A DNA stretch of 23,635 bases from VBCK01 sp036270655 (lineage in GTDB: Bacteria; Pseudomonadota; Gammaproteobacteria; Burkholderiales; Burkholderiaceae_F), in NCBI GenBank assembly GCA_036270655.1, contig DATBCD010000105.1, forward strand, positions 1 through 23,635, given 5' to 3'. The position numbers were made by a program, and so were the translations under genes. Of this stretch, positions 23,522 to 23,635 are shown piece after piece. Below the pieces are notes generated by a model. That model saw nothing but the letters and a program-made list of their open reading frames with translations, had not been told where the DNA came from and searched no databases. The stretch's first letter is position 1. Each line of letters begins with the position of its first letter.

Positions 23522-23635
23522 ATGATCTCTCGACAGTGGCGAGGGCTCGCCAAACCCGACTGTTCACAGGCTTACGTGGATCACCTCCGCAAGGAGACCT
23601 TTCCGGAAATCAGTAGGCTGCCTGGTTTCCTGCGT
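23522..23635 (+). CDS. Antibiotic biosynthesis monooxygenase-like (ABM) protein, N-terminal fragment
   Basis: The 38 residues present (MISRQWRGLAKPDCSQAYVD, then HLRKETFPEISRLPGFLR) match the start of small ABM/dimeric alpha-beta barrel proteins, which open with a strand, a YxxHL helix and a LPGF turn. The gene is cut by the window end. The ATG at 23522 has AGGAG (23510-23514) at the right distance. The gap from the kinase stop (23443-23521) is 79 bases without another feature, so co-transcription with the kinase is plausible but unproven. Members include monooxygenases and stress-linked heme or quinone proteins. Confidence 0.65.
   Translation, partial: MISRQWRGLAKPDCSQAYVDHLRKETFPEISRLPGFLR

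Overview
This is a GC-rich, densely coded bacterial chromosomal segment. It is most likely from a betaproteobacterium of the Burkholderiales type. That is inferred from the GC-biased codon use, the gene order miaB-phoH-ybeY-corC-lnt, the many GTG/TTG starts with 4-base stop/start overlaps, and protein families typical of that group. No phage, transposase, integrase or CRISPR array is visible.

Layout. Positions 1-520 hold the 3' end of an MHS-type MFS transporter, a strong intrinsic terminator, and a tRNA-Met(CAT) with a good sigma-70 promoter. Positions 646-3034 hold a TonB-like protein with an unusual N-terminal cytoplasmic domain, a GNAT acetyltransferase and an NADPH-dependent FMN reductase. 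Positions 3080-8559 are the conserved RNA-maturation and envelope cluster: miaB (tRNA methylthiolation), phoH-like ATPase, ybeY (rRNA endonuclease), corC and lnt (apolipoprotein N-acyltransferase). A long REP-like palindrome lies at the phoH/ybeY junction and appears to be translated as the N-terminus of YbeY. Positions 8574-10285 hold a translationally coupled DUF2167 membrane protein and an M50 (site-2-protease-like) peptidase. Next come an HDOD protein, a convergent CHRD secreted protein and an OPT-family transporter.

Positions 14053-16353 are a lipoprotein / ECF sigma factor / anti-sigma cassette. After a decayed RidA-like remnant comes an exported GlcG/HbpS-type heme-binding protein. On the minus strand (19654 to 17610) lie a CPBP membrane protease, a Xre/MbcA/ParS-type antitoxin, a RES-domain toxin and a small orphan ORF. 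The antitoxin promoter carries two GACA-N2-TGTC elements 22 bp apart. The window ends with a DUF2059 protein, two divergent sensor histidine kinases (MASE4-type and NarL/HisKA_3-type) with no response regulator in view, and the start of an antibiotic-biosynthesis-monooxygenase-like gene.

Most of the window is ordinary core genome. The parts most worth a second look are the palindrome-encoded YbeY extension, the RES/Xre operon with its operator architecture and third ORF, the DUF2167-M50 pair, and the TonB-like protein with a cytoplasmic winged-helix-like domain.
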